A stretch of 37,160 bases of DNA, taken from Chromera velia (taxonomy: Eukaryota > Sar > Chromeraceae). The translations under genes were made by a program, and so were the position numbers. Below, one piece after another: positions 36,418-37,160 of the stretch. The notes beneath the pieces were generated by a model. It did not search any database, was not told where the DNA came from, and saw only the letters and a program-made list of their open reading frames with translations. The DNA is taken from positions 27,417 through 64,576 of the forward strand of contig JAHBMJ010005839.1 in the NCBI GenBank assembly GCA_018398765.1, in the 5' to 3' direction. Within the stretch, counting starts at the first letter, position 1. Each line of letters opens with the position of its first letter.

Positions 36418-36793
36418 CGTAAGGAAAAGCCTAGTGTCTGTGGAGCGCTACAGACCTAGACTTAGTATGACTGGTTACTGCATAAGAACTGTCAGTTCGG
36501 GAGTCTTGTAGTACCAAAACTATCAGTCAGGACAGTTACACAGACAAGACGAGCATGCACGTGAGTGGAATTAATTCTGATATTCATTCCAATACAGATA
36601 TAACATTAGGGGCGCGCCCATAAAACGACATAGGCATGGACGGACTTGAATGCAAGCTTAGTACTCAACTTAGTACATGACTGGAAAGACGCTTTCAGGA
36701 TAATCTTACTCTTTGACTTAATTCATTACAGCATGATTAGCTCGGGCGATCAACTCTGGCTAGAGCGAACAACTACATGTCGTAATGTAACGT
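36418..36793 (-). repeat. LTR (5' LTR of the nested element)
   Basis: 376 bp, the partner of 32630-33005. Differences by eye are eight, all C/T or A/G. It is bordered inside by the primer binding site and outside by the CTTT target duplication. Confidence 0.93.
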
Positions 36794-36797
36794 CTTT

Positions 36798-37035
36798 GGT
36801 CAGACTTCTGCTGACTTCTCTTTGTCTTGCATGCGCTTCATCGAAAGCTGGGGATGCGTGGCCGGGGCATGTCTGGGGCATTTGTAAGATGTGTGGACGC
36901 GCACGTTTGCACTTGGCCCGGGCCTTTCTATTTAACTGCCCAGGATGGTCGGGCCCGCGGAAACATATTGCGGGGGTTTGTTATGTTCTGTTCTGTTTAA
37001 TCCAGCGTAGAACCCGGATCTGAAAAAGGGGCGTC
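36798..37035 (+). other. 3' end of the outer element's body with polypurine tract
   Basis: About 240 bases of GC-richer DNA continue the outer element beyond the nested insertion and end with GAAAAAGGGGCG (37022-37033) two bases before the repeat that starts TGTTATGGGC. No coding sequence recognised. Confidence 0.5.
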
Positions 37036-37160
37036 TGTTATGGGCTACTCTGCTATTAGCCTTAGTTAGCGTATATTAGCCTACTGCTAATTTCTAGTGA
37101 TCTCTAGTGACCATGTTTGATTTGATTATATTTGATTTGATTTGATTTGATTTGATTTGA
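37036..37160 (+). repeat. Putative 3' LTR start of the outer element, passing into (ATTTG)n
   Basis: 37036-37105 matches 25877-25936 with a 10-base extra segment (around TTAGTTAGCG). After GTGATCTCTAGTGACC the sequence becomes a pentanucleotide ATTTG repeat that runs to the window edge, so the rest of the LTR is not visible. Confidence 0.5.

Larger units (their letters stand above)
32626..36797 (-). mobile_element. Nested Ty3/gypsy chromovirus with matched LTRs, pol-only
   Basis: A complete insertion: target duplication CTTT (32626-32629 and 36794-36797), two 376-bp LTRs, and between them 3412 bp with a minus-strand pol. Read on the minus strand the order is LTR (36793-36418), primer binding site (36417-36406), RT, RNase H, integrase, chromodomain, purine tract (about 33019-33007), LTR (33005-32630). 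Gag and protease are absent: the pol frame is open from just after the primer site. The two LTRs differ at eight positions by eye, all transitions, so the insertion is fairly young. It sits in the 3' part of the outer gag-only element, in the opposite orientation. LTR ends are not the usual TG...CA. Confidence 0.9.
25877..37160 (+). mobile_element. Outer gag-only LTR-type retroelement, plus strand, interrupted by a nested chromovirus
   Basis: A 60-70 bp sequence starting TGT(A/T)AT(A/G)GGCTACTCTGC occurs at 25877 and again at 37036. The right copy directly follows a purine tract (GAAAAAGGGGCG, 37022-37033), as expected of a polypurine tract before a 3' LTR. Between them on the same strand lie a long untranslated leader with a minisatellite, a broken gag (27501-28945) and a 3.7-kb purine-rich non-coding stretch. 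No reverse transcriptase, protease or integrase was found on this strand. The copies differ by a 10-base indel and diverge after GTGATCTCT, so a full LTR pair is not proven; the right one runs off the window. The nested element occupies 32630-36793. Best reading: a non-autonomous or decayed LTR retrotransposon (inference from structure). Confidence 0.6.

Overview
The window reads as nuclear DNA of a protist with many short-to-medium introns. It carries a motile-cilium dynein protein, an ERK-type MAP kinase, an ABCG-family half transporter, an ankyrin-repeat protein and two nested LTR retrotransposons, separated by microsatellite-rich and AT-rich stretches. The gene style (GT/AG introns with long CT-rich tracts, Gly/Glu-rich insertions, chromovirus-type Ty3/gypsy elements) would suit an alveolate such as a chromerid alga. 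That placement is inference; only 'flagellated eukaryote with spliced genes' is well supported.

Layout. (1) 613-3704 (+): the C-terminal ~420 residues of a DNAI7/CASC1 (IC97)-like axonemal protein; the 5' half lies left of the window. (2) 3705-5165: AT-rich intergenic DNA. (3) 5166-6617 (-): an intact single-exon ankyrin-repeat protein. (4) 6618-7314: a divergent promoter region shared with the next gene. (5) 7315-13403 (+): a nine-exon ABCG-type half transporter whose transmembrane domain looks sound but whose ATPase motifs (Walker A, Q-loop, signature, Walker B, H-loop) are all replaced at aligned positions. (6) 13404-20963: a gene-poor gap, first AT-rich, then dominated by purine/pyrimidine microsatellites. 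(7) 20964-24693 (-): a seven-exon ERK-type MAP kinase (475 aa, TEY activation motif), with a 355-N assembly gap inside one intron. (8) 24694-25876: its upstream region, with a repeated GGCCCCGGAAAG motif. (9) 25877-37160: a plus-strand gag-only LTR-type element, broken by stops and a frameshift. A second, minus-strand chromovirus (32630-36793) has inserted into it, with matched 376-bp LTRs, a 4-bp target duplication, an initiator-Met-tRNA-type primer site and a pol that lacks gag and protease.

The exon models of the three spliced genes were built by eye from splice consensus, reading phase and family motifs. In each the phases sum to a whole number of codons. The host genes do not form an obvious pathway. 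The ankyrin and ABCG genes may share regulatory DNA; ABCG and the MAP kinase are convergent, about 7.5 kb apart. The most notable items are the catalytically degenerate ABCG nucleotide-binding domain, the complementary pair of nested retroelements (one gag-only, one pol-only), and the frequent GTCAGT 5' splice sites.
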